Positions 33,058-45,720 of a DNA stretch of 64,000 nt are shown in pieces (position 1 is the stretch's first letter; each line of letters begins with the position of its first letter). The position numbers and the translations under genes were made by a program. Location: positions 744,001 through 808,000 of the forward strand of contig CM040094.1 of the NCBI GenBank assembly GCA_022496805.1, written 5' to 3'. Origin of the DNA: Pohlia nutans (Eukaryota > Streptophyta > Bryopsida > Bryales > Mniaceae). Below the pieces are notes generated by a model, which worked only from the letters and a program-made list of their open reading frames with translations, did no database searches and had not been told where the DNA came from.

Positions 33058-35645
33058 TCATAATTACAATTTTGCTGCCGAAGTCCAGTTCAAAAATTAA
33101 ATATATATTCTGCAGACAACTACCGATCCTCAATAGGTAGGACGATATCTATAATTTTGTGTTATTTTCTTTAACAATCTGGTAATTTTATCTCAAATAA
33201 TTTGTTGGTTTGAAGTTTTCTGGCAAAAGAAAACCTCATGATTTTTGGCCTTTCTTTAACCATATTATTATTTTTGGTCCAATCTAACAATATTTCGTCC
33301 AAAAAGAATGCCCTAAAGTAGAGGAATAATTGATGAATGCAAATTACTTTTGATGAAACTTAAACGTGGAAAAGTGTGAAGGAAAAAGCCTTTGCTTTGT
33401 ACAAAGCAAAGTACACTAGTGCCCACAATGCATATAGGATATGTCAAATTTGCACTCTTCACCAATAATGTCATTCACAAAATTGTGCATAAGTTGATCA
33501 TGAAGACTTCCAATGAATTTTTTTTTGGAGGTGAAGCTATACTTCAATGCACACAATTTTTAAATTGAAAAAAACTCAAAAAAGCTAATCTACTAAGTAC
33601 GTTTGAGCTCTAAAATTCTAATTACAACTATTTTCAAATTTTCTTCAAAGAAGTGAGGCATACATGTCACATGCTTATCTCATGTATTTTTCATTTTATT
33701 TTCAATAGATTGAAGCATGTGTCCCTCCATTTAAAAAATATTATTATAAACTTTATAAAATCACAGTTAACTAATTAACTATATACCACACTAGCTCCTT
33801 GAAACCAAAATTCCAAATAGTCAAAACAAGGGGATGAAGTGCACTCTCTTTCCTTTGAAAAAAATAGTTATGACAAGGAGAGTGAAGCATACACCTTACT
33901 CTTTGAAACCAACATGAAAAATTACTATGACAAGAGTTGAAGCACATGCCTTCCCTCATTGAGGATGAACTCAAAATGAATTGATATAAGGTGGTTATAA
34001 CATTCGTTAGCCTTTCAAACTCTGCCTCTACATCCATCCTCCAACTTAGCCTTTCTTTTTCAACCATCCAAGTTCCAACACTGGCAACATGTCATCAAAA
34101 ACCACACAAACTTTTAAAATTCAATGCAACATGGTGAAGCATACGCGTGTCTTACACATGGTTTGGTTTCACAAATGATGCATGCTACAACTGAAGTGTA
34201 AAAAATTGCAACGTGCTTGTGAACTCCTGTTGGCTCTTGTTCACCTTTCCATTCAATGGCCATTACCTTCACCTTTTAGTGAAAGATGATAATTAATGAT
34301 TGTCTTGTGGATGAACATTTGATATATTCTTCATATTCTCTTTAAGCTTGGAGCAATTTCCATAAAGACTACTTAAATGTTATAGTGAGGCATATGCCTC
34401 ATTCTTGCAGTAGCCTTCAGTTGCTTGCAATGCCTTTACATTCATCCAATGGTATAGAAGTCCATTCGAAAAAGGGATGAACAGAGCCGATCGCCAAAGG
34501 TGCTAGAGTGGAGTGAAAAAAATGAGGAAAAAACAATCATCAAAAATAAAAATAAAAAAATGCTATCAACACCTGCTAGCACGTAGCATGTTGGCATTAA
34601 GTCACTACAATATCTTCTTCTTTTTAATTGTGTGTTTTGGAGCTTTGAGATCTTATTGACCTTCCCTTCCCAAATGCTATTGCCTCCACCTTCCTGTAAA
34701 ACAAGCTAAGGTGACTATATCTAAAAGTGACCATTTCGTTAAAGCATCCATAGCTCAATATTTCATAATAAGTAGATTCTCACACCCTATTGTTCATGAG
34801 AATGTGCACAATTTGAACATCAGAGTTTAGGGTCGCTTTAAGGCCAACCTATAGTCAACACTTTGGAAATTTATAACTTATTCATACGGTGTCCAAATAA
34901 TGCCTGCCAAAGTACATTGAAATCCTCTTGAACTTGCTTAAACGTACCACTCATGTGTAGGAAAGTCAAACTACACAATTTAGCCTTCAAGATTTATCAA
35001 AATATATTTCGTAATATTTTTTCATGCATGGAATTGAATGTTTCCTATCAGTCTTGAAATTTTAAGATTTTTTTGATTTAATATGGCCTTTTTAACAAAT
35101 TTTTAAGTCAAATACTTTAAAAAAATAAATTTTAATACAAAAAAGCTTTAAGAAATTAATATTTTTTTGGGAGCAGGTACAAATTACAATGGAGAATCAC
35201 ATGATATGTTTTCCATAGAAATTTTTTTATTTAAATTTTGAAATTCGAAAGGTGAACATCCTATGTAGTTTAATTCAAACCTTGATCTACAAAGCTTGCA
35301 CAAGCAATAAAATACTCAATAATTGGAATTTTTAAGATTTGAAAAGTGGAGTACAAACTAGACTTAACAAACTTCATTTTCTTAGTTGGATGTATTAGCA
35401 ACATAAGTCATCTTCAAGATTAAAATTGGGTTTGACCAACAAACATTCGGTAACTGAATGCCTGGACGTTTAGGGGTTAAGACCCTCTAAAAATATTTGT
35501 TGATTTATATGTGTAAATAGGCTCAGTTGGTAAGGTGAACGCTTTAAGATATAGTTACCTTAGCTATAGATTTTGCATAAACGATGATATTGGATATTCT
35601 GCACATTCTCCTCAGAGCCAGTGAAGGCCACTAAATGTTATGCAG

Positions 35646-36040
35646 GGTTGGATAACCTATTACCACCACCTCCCCCAATTATGACATGTACAACTTTCTT
35701 GGAGCCACGACAATTGAGACCTAAAACCACCAATTTCACTATTCAAGTAGACCAATGGCATGCCAAGAATTGCGAAGAAATAGTTGGTCGTTTTGGGTTA
35801 GCTCATGAGCGGATCTAGGAACAACAAAGTGTGAACTTAGGAAATTGATATGTGATGTATGGGTAAAAGGTTACTTTCCACTTTGGAATTTTGTATAAAA
35901 TTGACAAATGCGAATTAGATGTTGCAAATTTTTGCAATCCTCATCAAAACCTATTTCGAATGCAGTCATATTTTTTGGGAAATTTTCACTGCCAAAAATA
36001 GGCCAGATTGCTTAAGTTGGTGGTAATAGGTTATCCAACC
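35646..36040. mobile_element. Inverted-repeat element, 23-bp perfect ends
   Basis: GGTTGGATAACCTATTACC followed by ACCA (35,646-35,668) is repeated exactly inverted at 36,018-36,040, bounding a 395-bp non-coding segment. No clear target duplication is visible (left flank TTATGCAG, right flank TTATC). Probably a MITE of undetermined superfamily. Confidence 0.55.
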
Positions 36041-36146
36041 TTATCTTTGTGTGCGAAAAGTAACTTTCAAAGCACAGGGAAAATTTTCTAGAAGCATAAA
36101 TACCGTAGAGTGGTAAGAATGTTGTGAGTGTGCGGGGAATGTGAAA

Positions 36147-36341
36147 GATGACTTGGGGTCCGAGATGACCCTAAACTACCAAGGTGACGGTGGTGAGGTA
36201 CCCAAACCAAATGGAGAGGTTGGCGGTTCGATTCCCGGCTGTGAAATCAGCTTACCACTTGATTGGAAAATTTGCCGCGGGTTGCAAAAATGCAATTCGT
36301 GTGTTTCAAAAAATAAAATAAAAATAAAAATGATGACTTGG
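36147..36341 (+). mobile_element. Short tRNA-derived SINE with 10-bp TSDs
   Basis: The body (36,157-36,331) contains a perfect B-box GGTTCGATTCC (about 36,225) and ends in an A-rich tail (AAATAAAATAAAAATAAAAA). GATGACTTGG flanks it at 36,147-36,156 and 36,332-36,341. It lies about 115 bp upstream of the start codon of the left nitrilase-like gene, so it may sit in that gene's promoter. It is a different family from the SINE at 2.4 kb. Confidence 0.7.
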
Positions 36342-36455
36342 ATACTCCGCTCTTCCACGGGGCATTAGCATCACTCAATTGAATATGATGACTTGAGCCG
36401 GCAGATCCCTCGTCCATAGCAGCCAAAGCGATCGGATCGGTAGCGCTCAGTGGCT

Positions 36456-39400
36456 ATGGCCACCGGAACCATGGCTGCCGCGGCCATGGCCGCGCCCTCG
36501 CGCGTCGTGAAAGTGGCGGTGGCGCAGATGACTGCCGTCGCCAATGTCGAAGCTAATTTCCTCACCTGCGCTCGCCTGGTCCAGGTTTGCATTCCCCCCT
36601 CTCTCTCTCTCGCACAATCTCCATTCTCCGTTCACATCCATGCGTAGGTTTTTTAACGCCTCAAATTCGGTCGAGAGGACATGTTCGTGCATCAAGCAGC
36701 CAGAAGGAGGAAAGCCTGAATTGAGAGACAACATCGAGTTCAGTGTTGCTGAAAATACAACGGAATATTTCTCGTTCTCCGGTTTCTGATTCGATAATTG
36801 ATTTTAACGTCCTGGAATGTGTCTTAACCTTTGTACGTGTACTTACAGCTTAATAACAGAGTCAATTATGAAAGAGGCGAAGAAAATGCAATCTAAGAGA
36901 ATTAGAAACGTATGCATTCTCCGTTTCGCATCCATGCGTAGGTTTTGGAACGCTTCGAATTCGGTCGAGAGGACATGTTCATGCATCAAGCAGCCACAAG
37001 GAGGAACGCCTGAATTGAGAGACAACGTCGAGTTCAGTGTTGCTGGAAATACGACGGAATATTCAGTAATCGATTTGAACTTCTTGGAACGTGTCCTTAC
37101 AGCTTAAGAACAAAGTCCTTTATGACAGAGCGAAGAAAATGTTATCTAAGAGAATTAGAAACGCAGATACAACCGAAAAGATGTAAGAACAAGATTTTTT
37201 CGTTCTCCGGTATCACTAATGGAGTCGATGTGTATGATTTTCAATCCTTGTATGTGTGCTTACTACGAAGGGAGTATTGGAAGAAAAGGCAATTTCAAAT
37301 ACACGCGCAATTCGAAAAATTGTGAGAACGAGGATTTTCCGAGAGCGGGAACAAAAATAAATCTCAAATTCTTTCTGTAAACTATTAGCTCGGATTTATT
37401 TGTTATGTTCTTCAAGCTTCAGGAAAATTTTCCTGCTTATTGTGTTCATAACGGCGTTTCTATTTCCAAAGACGTGCTTCTTGTAACACGTTATTTATAC
37501 ATTTGATTCGAGATTCTGAGTTTCATCTTAGGTTAGGCTGTCGAGCTGTCTTACAAATTGCGGAGACATCGTCATTCAGCAAGGGCTTGATTGTTCAGGT
37601 TTCCATTGTATTGCCGTCGTTAGTTATGGAATGGATTTTTCACGACTCTCTTTCCAATCGAAATCCAGGAAGCAGCGGAAGCTGGCGTAAGGTTGTTGTC
37701 CCTTCCGGAGTGCTTCTCGTTCATTGGGGCCAAGCAGGGCGAGTCTTTGAAAATTGCCGAGCCTTTGACAGGGCCGATCATCAAACGCTACCAGAGTCTC
37801 GCGAGGCACGTTCCTTGTCCAATCCGTGTACCTTTGATGTGTCCCGTTTAAGATGAAATTTTGTCACTGTTTACTTTTCTGCAGAGAAGTATCATGTGCT
37901 GAACGAGTTTTTAGAACATGTAAACAGCCTGGACATTCTTGTTGATTTGTCGTTTTAAAAGGAGATTACGTTGCCTAAGAATCGGGGAACTTCTCAGCAA
38001 AATATTTGAGTCCTTAAGAAACATGTGCAATTCTTGTTAGCAAATGGGGATTCTCTTGTTTTCTTTGGGAAGTCTACGGAACCAGACTTTTTCTCAAGTT
38101 TAAATTAGAATTAATGCCTTGTGAGCTCGAAATGATCCCCTCTGGTGAAACTACACCGGATGTGTCTAATCATCAATTATCTTCAGATCCGTAGATTTCG
38201 TCTCAAATACACAGGAGACGATGGTATGAATCTGGTCGTGATCTAACAGAGCTGTTGGGACAGGGAGGCAGGGTTATGGCTTGCGCTTGGCGGGTTCCAA
38301 GAAAAGGGGCCAGATAACAATCACCACTACAACACTCATGTGCTTCTTGACGACATGGGCAATATCTGCAGTGCCTACCGAAAAATTCACCTGTACGTGC
38401 TCTGCCCTACTTTACTGTACATCAACTCGTCACGTACCATATGCATTCGCGTTGAATTTATTCTTCCCGAAACGGATCTCCCTGGGACTGTAAGAATAGC
38501 ATCAGATTTTTATCGTCGGGGAACGTTTAACCGATTCTCTGAGTACCTGTTTGATATTTCATGAAATCGCGGTGCAGTTTCGATGTGCTGTGAAGTGTAT
38601 TTCTGCATTCTGCGCTGAATCGAAGTCCATGCTGTTTCTTTCAATCTCGTTCCTGAGTGGTGCTTATGATGTTTCTGATCGCGTGTCGTACTCAATCCCT
38701 TGGTTGTCAGACTGTTGTTTTGTTGAGCGCAGTGATAATTCTCCCAGTGGTCCACATGGCCGGCTGTCTGGCTACTTCCCATCAAGTGCTTCGGATAAGG
38801 CAGGCCTTCCGGTAAAGATCTGACAAAGACGCATCTTGCTGTGCCAGGTTTGATGTGGATGTGCCCGGAGGTCCAGTATTGCAAGAGAGTAATACCACAG
38901 CATCTGGTATGATCCCTTGAGGCACTTGCACTGCCTGGTGCGATCGGCGACTGTGCATTGTGAAAACTTCGGTTTCGATTCCGAGTGGTTTTTGGGCAAC
39001 ATTTCCCAAATGTGCTCTTCTGACCGTATGTGGGCGTCAGTGAAAACTCATGCTGTTCAGGAGTCACATCGTCTTCTGCATTGTCCATATAGAGAACAAC
39101 ATCAGTAACATAAATGTGGGGTCTCGCTTTGTCAGGTACGGAGGTGGTTGCGGTTGATAGTCCAGCAGGGCGGCTGGGGCTGACGGTGTGCTACGATCTT
39201 CGCTTCCCGGAGCTGTATCAACGCCTTAGGTTCACAGAGAACTGCGAGGTTGGTTGGTTCCAGAGCCACCTTGTTTTCAAGTGCCCTCTTCCCACCAGAA
39301 GCGGAGGAGCTTTTCTACAGCGATAGCTAGGATGCTTCCCTAGTCGCTGACTTGTGATAGTGTTGTTAGGTTCTGTTGGTGCCATCAGCATTCACAAAGG

Positions 39401-40494
39401 CTACGGGAGAGGTTCATTGGGAGTTACTTCTTCGAGCTCGTGCTGTTGAGACGCAATGCTACGTATGACCATTTCCTCGTCTATTCTCCATTCCGTTTTG
39501 TTTAGATTCATAAAGGCTAACAAGCAACATGCGCTGCATCTCCAGTTTTCAACTCGACTATCTCATCACAGCTCTGTTGACCTTGTTTTATACCCCTACT
39601 ATACTTCTGTTTGACCTGTCATCTGCAGGTTTTGGCTGCGGCTCAAGCTGGGAAGCACAATGAGAAAAGAGAAAGTTACGGAGATGCGATAATAGTAGAC
39701 CCGTGGGGCAAGGTCATTGCACGGTTACCTGGTATGCCACTCTTCTCGTGAATGACCTCTTCCAATGTGTCCTAGCTTTTTCCATGTTACGTTTCTTGGT
39801 CAAACGTGGCGTGGAACAGAAGGGTGAGGCCTCAACTCGAGGAGTAGTTGTTTCTAGGATTCATCGGAAACAAGGGACATTATGAGATACCGAGGTAGTG
39901 AAGTACTCGTCCTTTTTGACTTCCAAGTTACCGTGCATCGTGGATCAAGGATGAAAGTGGCTGATTTTTCCTTCACCTGAATATTTGCAGACAAGTTGCA
40001 GACTGGGTTAGCAATTGCAGATATAGATCACTCGGTATTACGCAACGTCAGGCTTCGCATGCCAATTGAACAGGTGAACCAAAATCAAACTTGGCAAAAT
40101 CAAATGCAACGAATAATGATCAACCGTCCTTTCAAGTTGTGCAACGCAGAAGTAGCAATTCCACGTTTTGTGCGTAGCGTGTCCACCTTTCAAAGCCAGT
40201 GAGAATTTGGTTTCCTAGGAATTTGGATGTGAAAGTCTTATCCTACAGGTTCAGTACTAGGTCGTGGAAAATACCAAAGCCTGGAGGTGCCGGGGAAGGT
40301 GCATAGTTTGAAATGGATGAAAACTCTCCAGCAAGCACCACCATGATGTACTAATCAATGAAGGCTTCAATTGTATGAGCTCTGATGGATTTTGTGACTG
40401 GGTTTTGCAGCACCGGCGCTATGACATTTATGCACCATCGAGTTGTGTTGAACCACCTCCAAGACCTGTGTGTGGGAAACCTTCGTCTTTGTAA
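36456..40494 (+). CDS. Nitrilase-like protein (probable deaminated-glutathione amidase), left copy
   Basis: Nine coding exons are 36,456-36,584, 37,669-37,805, 38,264-38,392, 38,848-38,906, 39,136-39,248, 39,370-39,462, 39,629-39,731, 39,991-40,073 and 40,411-40,494. They give 309 aa in continuous phase. All introns are GT-AG except intron 2, which starts GC (AG|GCACGT). The predicted Glu-Lys-Cys triad is E57 ([10 protein letters not shown]), K129 ([14 protein letters not shown]) and C170 ([14 protein letters not shown]). Further family blocks are [36 protein letters not shown] and [17 protein letters not shown]. The set matches the NIT1/NLP1 branch, which hydrolyses deaminated glutathione. 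Length equals the family norm. Start ATG 36,456 is the first in frame. Exons 2-9 lie in the palindrome; exon 1 does not. It appears intact. Confidence 0.92.
36585..37668 (+). repeat. Intron 1 of left nitrilase copy: tandemly duplicated
   Basis: The intron contains a unit of about 290 bp starting near 36,622 (CATTCTCCGTT ... TTCGGTCGAGAGGACATGTTC) and repeated from about 36,914, plus a partial third copy. The right gene has essentially one copy of this segment beginning directly after exon 1. Short open frames in the repeat are not exons. Confidence 0.65.
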
Positions 40495-43400
40495 TGTCCA
40501 TCGGACATTATTGTGCTCACTGGTAGCAATGTCCACAATGTGCGTTTCTAAACAGTGTTGCAGTTTAGGGTTCACAATAGAGGAACGGTTTATAATAATT
40601 ACTTGGTTGAAGAGGTGCATTTGTGATTCAGAGTAGAAGTGCATTTCAACTTATACATTAGAAATTCTTTGGGAATTCTTGGATGCTTTGGAAGAACCGC
40701 TCCTTGGTGGAAGATTAACCCCTCCACGTCCTCACGCCTCTCCAAATTCGGCAGTTTTGCGAAAGGTGCATCCTACAATGTTATCCAGAGGGATATTTTG
40801 CACCTGGTGCAGGGAAAAATAATTATACATTATAAATTGTAGATTGTATTTATACAGTTAGATTTATGATTGCTATCACCAATATTTTTGTAATATTTTT
40901 GTAAAAAAGTTGAATCTTGAAATATGCTCTATGGGATCATTTTGGATGCAAGAGCCAGATTTGTTTTTGATCAATTATTTTTTACTATGAATGCTTTTTG
41001 CAATTTCCGAGTAGGAGGTTTTAGACCACTGAAAGTGACATTAGACTTCTCCACTTTCATTTGAAGACAAGTGGCCATAGGTATTTAGTCAAGTCATGCT
41101 TACACCACTTGTTTATGAAAGGCCTACCAAGTGCATGAAAGATGAGTTGTTTCTAATAGAAGTCAGTATTGGAGATGTAATTAGAGCATTGGTGGTTTTT
41201 GTATCCTTTTGACATTAGGCATTCTACTATGACTGATTTATTGTTTATGGCGATGAACAAATATGAGACATTAAGGAAGCTCAAGTGGGGCATGCAAGAG
41301 CATAGGCTGTAGAGGTTTTGATAGGGGTACAACAATTTTATTTCAATTAAATATGCAGTCTTTCTTGGAACATTCACGGGTAGTGTGTGATCATCATGTG
41401 GGATCATAACCTTGTGAACTTTTTCCATCGTTACGTGCTCCTGTAACCATGGCTTGACTGCTCAATCCAATTGCAAATAAAGTGCTAATGTACGAAGAAT
41501 ACTAGAGAAACACAATTTTTGTTTCGGCCAGCTCGTTGTGACTAACTGCTTCATTTCTATTGCTTGTGTTCAGGTGGAAGGGTGTTTAGGGCTGTCATGA
41601 CATTGAAAAGAGATTAGGTGTGGAAGAAGTGGTAGTGGAAGCGTATGGGAATACCTATCGACATTTAGAGGTTGATATATGAAAGAATACTACTTTGTGC
41701 ATGTTTGGGAGCTTTTATAGTGATGTTACATTGTGAAATAAGTTTAGGGATTTTCATTCTGAATGTGACTTCACCTTCATCTAATAAATATAGTGTTTTG
41801 GATCTATTGCTGCATATTAGGGTTTTCCTATTACCATGTGGTATTACGTGAGGTCTTTGAAGATCTCCTCAATGTACTTTATGATCACAAGTGATGTATA
41901 GTAGATCGACAATTTTGTACACGTAGTTCAAATTTTATGTACATGAAAATAACATTGAGGTCAATTTACAAATTAGTCTATTGATGTTGTTTTGACATTC
42001 AAATTAAAAATAAGTAATATTACTCTAACTTCCAATGTCATAAAATCCAGACTGTAAAAGTTTCATTATTGATTATCAATTTACAATGTTGTGTCACATT
42101 GTCGAGTTACATTCAAATATATATTGATTCAGTGTAAAATAAACTAACTATCAAATCACTTTTGCACTCTAAAAATTATTCTTAACTATCAATGCATTTT
42201 TGCACCTAAGATCAATAATAAAACTAGAATTGATATTATGTTCTACAATCATACATTTGATGTTCCCAATGTATGCCTATAGTACACTATATTGATTTTG
42301 GGTTCTCCATTGGATTAGGGTTCTGAGTTTTTGACCTATTTATTGTCCAACTTATGAGTTGGGTTAAAAAATTTAACATTATTGTAATTTGTAAATAAGA
42401 GATCTACTTTAATAATAATACAACTATATAAAGGGTAGAGAAATAGAATAATAGATCTAATTACACTTTTGAAGTTCAAAGCTAGAATCTTTAAGCAATT
42501 GTACATTGTAAATCGTAGGCAAACATGTAGTTGAAAATTTTACAGAAATTGGTATTTCATGATTTGATGCTAAAAAATTGGGACGCATTGTCATGATGTG
42601 GGCCAGTTAATGGTTAAAAACTTAAACATCTATGTGAATTAGTTATATCTCTAAGTATGTAAGTAAATTTATGTTAAAGTGAAAGTATGTTAGTTGATGT
42701 TTGGTTGAGAACTGGTTTAAATGGTCATTATACTAGTGATTGAGAAGACTTAGTTAGGATTGAATTAGGTAAAGCGGTGGGGCGTGAAGGTGAAAGTTTA
42801 TCATTGGAGTGAATGAGAAGAAGGCTTGTTTGACTATGTGTGAAGTCTTTTCATTAGACCAAACAAGTTGTGTCTTCCCATTGGACCGAACAAGATATGG
42901 CTTATTATTGAACCGAATGAAAAGGAGGCTTGTTTGATCAAATATAAAATCTTTTCATTGAACTGAACAAGATGTGACTTTTTATTATACTAAATGAGTT
43001 GTGGCTTCTATTGGACCGTTCTTGAATTACGAAGTAGGATATAAAGGTTAGAAGTTTGAGTGTTTAGAGCATTTATGTTAGTGTGCATTGGAAATTGATT
43101 GTGGGAGTTTAAGTGTGTCTTCTAAGTGCTTCTAAACGCTTAGAGGATTTTAGGGTACTGAGAGTACTTGAGAGAGTGAGCGCATGCAATATGTGCATAT
43201 GTTATAACTTCTACTTTGATTTATACAGAGGACAAAATTTGAGTTACGAAGTTTTAATTATTGAATATGATTAGAGAAACTTCTCATATAAAACTTTGAA
43301 CATGAGTTCTTATAAGGTATGTTAGTAGTGTGTCAAGTTTGAAGGCTTGAAGAGTGATGAAGATAAAGAAATGAAGAACTAAAATGAAAGGAGTGGAAAT

Positions 43401-44370
43401 ACTTTGGCAGCCTAAGGGGATGAAATTTGAAGGTGCATATCTCGATGAATACTTTGATTCAAACAATCAATTTTGGAGGGTGAAATTTTGCATTACTCAT
43501 TTACATTGTGTCAAAATCTTACACGCATGAAATTTACGAGTTGTGAGATATGAGCGTTTATGCAAGTGGTCTTTGGAGGTGAAATTGAAGTTAAAAATTG
43601 TTTTACAGAAAGTGGTCATCACGGATTACTCAAAGCTTACTTATTAGTGAAATTAGGAGCACGAGTTTATGGTAAACTGAGTGACCGATATACAAAGTTT
43701 CATTAGAAAAAAAAGTATAGTTAGAGAGCTACATAGTTTTAAAATCAAATAGGTCAATGTAGGAACGAGCATTTGGTTTAGTGAGTGATACTTCACAGAG
43801 AAACATTTTTTAGACGGAGTTCTACCACACAAGAAGGCCTGTGTTTTTTTCAAACACACACTCCGTACTTCTTAACATATTTTTTATGAACCCGACGTGA
43901 AAAGTCCGGAGTGGTAAATGTATCATGTTCCTAAATTGACGTTTCCAATTCTTTTTGAGTTAAGATTATGTATTTAAATGAGATTCTCTTTCAAAAGTTT
44001 TTAGTAGGAAATTTTGGTATTTCTTTCATGAAAGATGTTATGAATTCAACGGTTCGAGTTGTTCTTCAAATTGTGAGCTATGGTGAAAAATGAGGTTTTA
44101 CAATCCACATATTGGTTTAAATATTAATTATTAGTTTGACGGATGTGAAACATATTTGAGGGTATTGTATAGAAGGGTTGAAGGTAGGAGAAGCAAGTTA
44201 TGGAAAAAATTAAAACATTGCCGAATATGAAGTTAACTATGCAGATGTTCGATGCTTTCAATCGATATATGAGTTAAAAAAAAGACAATGTACAAAACGA
44301 ACCTTTAATAAGAAAAGACTTTACAATGTATTGTAAATAATATTGTTCAATTTAATGGACAGAATGTGAC
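40495..44370. other. Left-arm spacer, gene-free
   Basis: Downstream of the nitrilase-like stop codon. An R2-type repeat starting TTAACCCCTCCACG lies at 40,715-40,900. A decayed tandem repeat about 120 bp long is at about 42,830-43,010 (TTTTCATT-GAC-GAACAAG). The rest is AT-rich DNA in which I see no gene. The same content is mirrored at 51,483-55,358. Confidence 0.6.
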
Positions 44371-44379
44371 AAAGTATTA

Positions 44380-44790
44380 GAGCATGTATGCAAAAGAGAT
44401 AGAATTGAATTGTGTTGAGGAAAGAGAATTGGTTGTGAACTTTGAACTTGCCACAATTCTGAAGATTTGTGATCGCGTGAGATAAATGAGAATTAGTGAT
44501 GGAGAGTATTGGGATGCATTCACACAAGCATTGTAGGAAGAGTTTTTTATGGAGTACTTTTGAGAAGATAATATAAAGAACATTTTTGCATTAAAATGCT
44601 CGGCCGAATAAAGGTTTGTCGGCAAGTGAGCTTTTAAAACATTTCGAACGACAATTTTTGCAATTGTCGAGTACGGAGAGAACAACTTTAAGATTGAGAA
44701 GACGAAGTTGTTTATTCAAGCGACGGATGTTCATTTACAAGAGAAGTTAGAGTCACTATTAGAAGATCATAATGAGAAGCAAAAATTAAG
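44380..44790 (+). pseudogene. Degenerate gag-like retroelement fragment (left arm)
   Basis: Plus-strand translation is broken by several stops but keeps an ordered series of short blocks: EEFFMEYF, KLFIQATDVHLQEKLE and SLLEDHNEKQ. From memory these recall the gag-like part of retroelements seen in moss and lycophyte genomes. A zinc knuckle or polymerase is not attached. The identical mirror copy is at 51,063-51,473. Confidence 0.35.
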
Positions 44791-44959
44791 CATTAAACTC
44801 TAACCTCTAAACTCTAAAGCATAAATCCTAAACGACAAGAAATTGGGGATGTCCTCGTACCATGTTTTGCAATTTTCGCTTTGATGCGCAAGTAGATAGA
44901 AAATTTAAATTTCACTCTCAACAAACCAATAGCGTGATCAAGTACAGAAAACTACTCTA

Positions 44960-45720
44960 AACTTCAGTAGTGTAACCACAACAATAGTGCTAATGACGAG
45001 CGATAAACGCATCCAGCATGTCCGAAATCCTAAGCCACTGATCCGGCAATTATCACATCAATAATAAGACCAATATTCTTCTTTGGTAACCGAGAATCAG
45101 TGTCATGGCTATTTTCATGACAATAGTCAAAGTAATCCTAAACCCTACACTATCACGGGAATCGTTATAAGGGTCGGTGGTGCAACCACAGCAATAGTGC
45201 TAATGACGAGCAATAAATGCATCCAGCGTGTCCTAAATCCTAAACCACTGTCACGGCAATTATCACATCAATAATAAGATCAATATCCCTCTTGGTAACC
45301 AGTGCCATGGCGATTCTCAAGGCCATAGTCAAAATAATCCTAAACAGCACCCACATTCAAGTTCAAGCTTCCAGCACCAGTACAACGGAACACTTTAATC
45401 ACAAACACAAGCAACATAAGTTAATTAAGTCCATTTTTGTTCCATCAACCTTTCATTTCAGTTCCATTCTATTTCAGTTTCATTCAGATATTAGTTGGAC
45501 ATAAAATACAGGACATTGACATTAGACTTAAAACTTTAGTGAGAAATTGAAACGTAGCATAAATCTTAGATTAGTAGTTAGGAGCTTACCTCTACGGATG
45601 GTCGAAGAGTGGCATCCACACTCAAGTCCAAACTTCCAGCACCTGTATAACGGAGCACTCTAATCACAAACATAAGCAACAGAAGTTAATTAAATTCATT
45701 TCAGTTCCATAGACCCTTCT
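44960..45720 (+). repeat. Two tandem duplications (left arm)
   Basis: A unit of about 210 bp (ACAATAGTGCTAATGACGAG ...) occurs at about 44,971 and 45,181. A second unit containing CCAGCACC, AACGGA-CACT and AAGTTAATTAA occurs at about 45,345 and 45,611. Both are diverged by a few percent or more. They are mirrored at 50,133-50,893. No function is evident. Confidence 0.6.

Larger units (their letters stand above)
29813..36146. other. Gene-free interval with MITEs and diverged repeats
   Basis: No gene is visible. Direct diverged repeats occur at about 30,420-30,660 and 31,270-31,490 (shared GCTTTAAA, AGAAAGTAGAA, CATGGCCCCACA or CATGACCCCACA). About 33,780-34,170 is a decayed short tandem repeat built on GTGAAGCATACRC and CTTTGAAACCAA. 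A perfect 22-nt palindrome, ctttgctttgtacaaagcaaag, lies at 33,390-33,411. A solo right end GTTTAGGGGTTAA is at 35,468-35,480. Other elements are listed individually. Confidence 0.6.

Noticed and set aside
189..35480. CCCTAAA/TTTAGGG as interstitial telomere repeats
   Set aside because: The motif matches the plant telomere unit, but it occurs only once per site and always beside TTAA. True telomeric tracts are tandem.
35517..35560. tRNA gene suggested by GGCTCAGTTGGTAAGG
   Set aside because: It resembles a D arm only. There is no B-box at the expected distance and no cloverleaf could be drawn.
36157..36331. tRNA gene suggested by a perfect B-box GGTTCGATTCC
   Set aside because: Acceptor stem and anticodon arm do not form. 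The A-rich tail and flanking GATGACTTGG repeats identify a SINE.
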